From DASZIT01 sp036264255 (GTDB lineage: Bacteria; Actinomycetota; Acidimicrobiia; Acidimicrobiales; RAAP-2), in the NCBI GenBank assembly GCA_036264255.1, contig DATARI010000106.1, positions 1-7,380 of the forward strand: 7,380 bases of DNA. The letters run 5' to 3'. Position 1 is the stretch's first letter. Every line of letters begins with the position of its first letter. This document shows, one piece after another, positions 5,699-7,380 of this stretch. The notes under the pieces are model-generated. The model saw only the letters and a program-made list of their open reading frames with translations, was not told where the DNA came from and did no database searches. The translations under genes were made by a program, and so were the position numbers.

Positions 5699-5729
5699 GT
5701 GGCACCGCGGCGGCGCGGACTGCTAGACG
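5699..5729 (+). promoter_or_regulatory. Weak promoter candidate for the SDR gene
   Basis: GTGGCA (5699-5704) and TAGACG (5724-5729), separated by 19 bp, are partial matches to -35 and -10 elements. They would place the transcript start about 20 nt before the ATG at 5755, leaving room for the strong Shine-Dalgarno sequence. The -10 lacks the final T. Confidence 0.2.
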
Positions 5730-5754
5730 TATCGGAGATGAGGGGGGAATTTCG

Positions 5755-6543
5755 ATGATTCTTGACCGTTTCCAATTGACCGACAAGGTGGCCATCGTCA
5801 CCGGGGCGGGCCGTGGCATCGGCGCCGGCACCGCGGTGGCGTTGGCCGAGGCGGGAGCGGACGTGGTGATATCCGCCCGCAGCGAGGACCAACTGGCAGT
5901 GGTGGCGAGCGCCATCGAGGCCGCCGGACGGAAGGCGGTGGTGGTGCCGGCCGACCTCAGCGACCTCGACGCCGTCGCCGGACTGGTCGACCATGCCCGA
6001 AAGGCCTTCGGCCGACTGGACCTGGTGGTCAACAACGTGGGCGGGGCCATGCCCCGACCGTTCCTCGACACCTCGCCCGGCCGTCTCGAGCAGGCGTTCC
6101 ACTTCAACGTGGCGACCGCCCATGCCCTGTTGCGACCGGCGGTGGCGTTGATGCTCGAGAACGACGGGGGTTCGGCCGTCAACATCTCCTCGGCCATGGG
6201 CCGGATGGCCGGCCGGGGCTACCTGGCCTACGGCACCGCCAAGGGGGCCCTCGCCCACTACACCCGACTAGCGGCCGCCGATCTCTCCCCCCGGATCCGG
6301 GTCAACGCCATCGCGGTTGGCTCGGTCGCCACCTCCGCCCTCGACATCGTCATGCAGACCGACGAGCTGCGGACCGCGCTGGAGGAAAGTACCCCGCTCG
6401 GACGGATCGGCGACCCCGAGGACATCGCCGCCGCGGTGGTGTACCTGGCCTCCCCCGCCGGGTCCTACATCACCGGCAAGGTGCTCGAAGTCGACGGTGG
6501 CATCGAGCGGCCCAACCTCGACATGGGCATCCCCGACCTCTGA
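5755..6543 (+). CDS. Short-chain dehydrogenase/reductase (classical SDR)
   Basis: This 262-residue Rossmann-fold enzyme of the classical SDR family would oxidise or reduce an alcohol/ketone pair with NAD(P). The cofactor motif TGAGRGIG is at 16-23. An arginine after the second strand (SARSEDQ, R42) is often associated with NADP preference, but this is only suggestive. DLSD (67-70) contacts adenine and NNVGG (93-97) corresponds to the NNAG motif. Catalytic residues are N118, S146, Y159 and K163 (YGTAK). The C-terminus has the usual PLGRIGDPEDIAAAVVYLAS and ITGKVLEVDGG segments. The ATG at 5755 is preceded by AGGGGGGA (5741-5748) with 6-nt spacing, which settles the start; the frame open from 5593 adds residues with no SDR character. 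The annotation would fit a 3-oxoacyl-ACP-reductase-like or catabolic dehydrogenase; the substrate is unknown. The next gene follows after 62 bp. Confidence 0.93.
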   Translation: MILDRFQLTDKVAIVTGAGRGIGAGTAVALAEAGADVVISARSEDQLAVVASAIEAAGRKAVVVPADLSDLDAVAGLVDHARKAFGRLDLVVNNVGGAMPRPFLDTSPGRLEQAFHFNVATAHALLRPAVALMLENDGGSAVNISSAMGRMAGRGYLAYGTAKGALAHYTRLAAADLSPRIRVNAIAVGSVATSALDIVMQTDELRTALEESTPLGRIGDPEDIAAAVVYLASPAGSYITGKVLEVDGGIERPNLDMGIPDL

Positions 6544-6573
6544 GCCCGCCTGCCCACCGGACCTGACGCGCCT

Positions 6574-6589
6574 GACTGACCGACTGACC
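6574..6589 (+). repeat. Tandem 8-bp repeat in the intergenic spacer
   Basis: GACTGACC occurs twice in a row and is followed by a partial third unit (GA). It lies directly before the Shine-Dalgarno sequence of the next gene. It may be simple slippage; no function is evident. Confidence 0.6.
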
Positions 6590-6605
6590 GAACGAGGAGA
6601 TCGCC

Positions 6606-7380
6606 ATGAGCCGCACCTACCGAGTCGTCGCCTGGAGCACCGGCAACGCCGGCCGGCACGTCATCGCCGGAATCGACGCCCGACCCGACCTCGAACTGGT
6701 CGGCCTCTGGGTGTCCAACCCGGACAAAGTCGGTCGGGATGCCGGCGAGCTCGCCGGGCTCGACCGGGAGCTGGGAATCGCCGCCACCAACGACGCCGAG
6801 CAGCTGCTGGCCCTCAAGCCCGACGTGGTGATCCACACCGCCATGGCCGACAACCGGCTGAATGAGGCGCTGGCCGACATCGAGGGGATGCTCCGGGCCG
6901 GGGTCAACGTGGTGTCGTCAGGACCGGTCTTCATGCAGTACCCGTTCGGCGTGGTCGACGACTCGATGATCGAGCCGCTCCAGACCGCCGCCACCGAGGC
7001 CGGCGTCTCGCTGTTCGTCAACGGGGTCGATCCCGGATTCGCCAATGACGCGCTGCCTCTGGTCCTCACCGGGGTGAGCGAGCGGATCGATGAGCTCCGG
7101 GTGTCCGAGGTCCTCAACTACAACACCTACAACCAGGGGATGGTCCTCTTCGACATCATGGGGTTCGGCCGTTCCATGGATCAGGTGCCCATGATCCTGC
7201 TGCCGGGGGTGTTGACCACCGCCTGGGGCAGCGTGGTGCGCCAGCTGGCGGCCGGACTCGACGTCGAGCTCGACTCGATTGAGGAGTGGTACGAGCGATT
7301 GCCCGCCACCGAGACATTCGAGGTGGCGGCCGGGACCATCGACAAGGGCACCGTCGGGGCCCTCCACTTCGAGGTCAGGG
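6606..7380 (+). CDS. Dihydrodipicolinate reductase-like NAD(P)-binding oxidoreductase (3' end outside window)
   Basis: The first 258 codons are visible and the frame remains open to the window end; family members are about 350 residues. The protein resembles the group annotated as dihydrodipicolinate reductase-like or 2,4-diaminopentanoate-dehydrogenase-like proteins, common in actinobacteria and unlikely to be the lysine-pathway DapB. The N-terminal Rossmann motif is VVAWSTGNAGRHVI (7-20), with serine where many relatives have the first glycine of GxGNxG. PDLELVGLWVSNPDKVGRDAGEL follows, a family hallmark, then DVVIHTA (the DapB-like strand before the cofactor loop), and VDPGFANDALPL (141-152), matching the 'h-P-G-F-x-x-D-x-L-P' motif at the start of the second domain. 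GAGGAGA (6594-6600) lies 5 nt before the ATG. It probably shares a transcript with the SDR gene. Substrate and reaction direction are unknown. Confidence 0.85.
   Translation, partial: MSRTYRVVAWSTGNAGRHVIAGIDARPDLELVGLWVSNPDKVGRDAGELAGLDRELGIAATNDAEQLLALKPDVVIHTAMADNRLNEALADIEGMLRAGVNVVSSGPVFMQYPFGVVDDSMIEPLQTAATEAGVSLFVNGVDPGFANDALPLVLTGVSERIDELRVSEVLNYNTYNQGMVLFDIMGFGRSMDQVPMILLPGVLTTAWGSVVRQLAAGLDVELDSIEEWYERLPATETFEVAAGTIDKGTVGALHFEVR

Noticed and set aside
5593..5754. N-terminal extension of the SDR to a start at 5593
   Set aside because: The ATG at 5755 has a strong, well-spaced Shine-Dalgarno sequence, and the SDR fold begins immediately after it; the extension is arginine-rich without SDR features.
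4417..6258. A 613-codon open frame on the minus strand across the PPOX and SDR genes
   Set aside because: Its product is rich in His, Gly, Arg and Val with no domain, and it lies opposite three well-supported genes.

Overview
The window is high-GC DNA with strong G/C bias at third codon positions, several short 5' leaders and possible leaderless starts. It carries two flavin/F420-type PPOX-fold proteins, an actinobacterial-style 14-TM MFS exporter and a dihydrodipicolinate-reductase-like oxidoreductase. Together these point to an Actinomycetota chromosome; a lineage such as Acidimicrobiia is a guess from gene content, not something the sequence proves.

Left part (1-2287). The window opens inside the 3' end of a sulfatase gene (stop at 494). 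A 166-bp gap with a plausible leaderless promoter leads to a DHA2-type MFS exporter (661-2166). Just downstream, 2197-2287 is a second, 91-bp, in-frame copy of the sulfatase 3' end (78/91 bases identical to 404-494). The MFS gene therefore sits between two direct copies of a sulfatase gene tail. This is the most unusual structure in the window and suggests insertion at, or replacement of, a sulfatase gene.

Middle part (2242-4307, minus strand). A UbiB/ABC1-type atypical kinase and a low-molecular-weight protein tyrosine phosphatase are joined by a 4-bp ATGA overlap and are probably translationally coupled. The last 14-15 codons of the phosphatase are antisense to the sulfatase remnant, so its C-terminal tail is overprinted on the relic. 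A 271-bp divergent intergenic region (4308-4578) contains short repeats, an inverted repeat, two mutually exclusive hairpins and weak promoter candidates for both directions.

Right part (4579-7380, plus strand). Two different PPOX/split-barrel flavin- or deazaflavin-binding proteins lie 6 bp apart, followed after a 186-bp gap by a complete short-chain dehydrogenase/reductase and, 62 bp on, by an NAD(P)-binding dihydrodipicolinate-reductase-like protein cut by the window end. All four are predicted redox proteins; a shared catabolic or detoxification role is possible, but no substrate can be read from the sequence.

No tRNA, rRNA, CRISPR array, transposase or recombinase gene was recognised. 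I see no convincing new multi-gene system. The items most worth following up are the duplicated sulfatase tail around the exporter and the coupled kinase-phosphatase pair.
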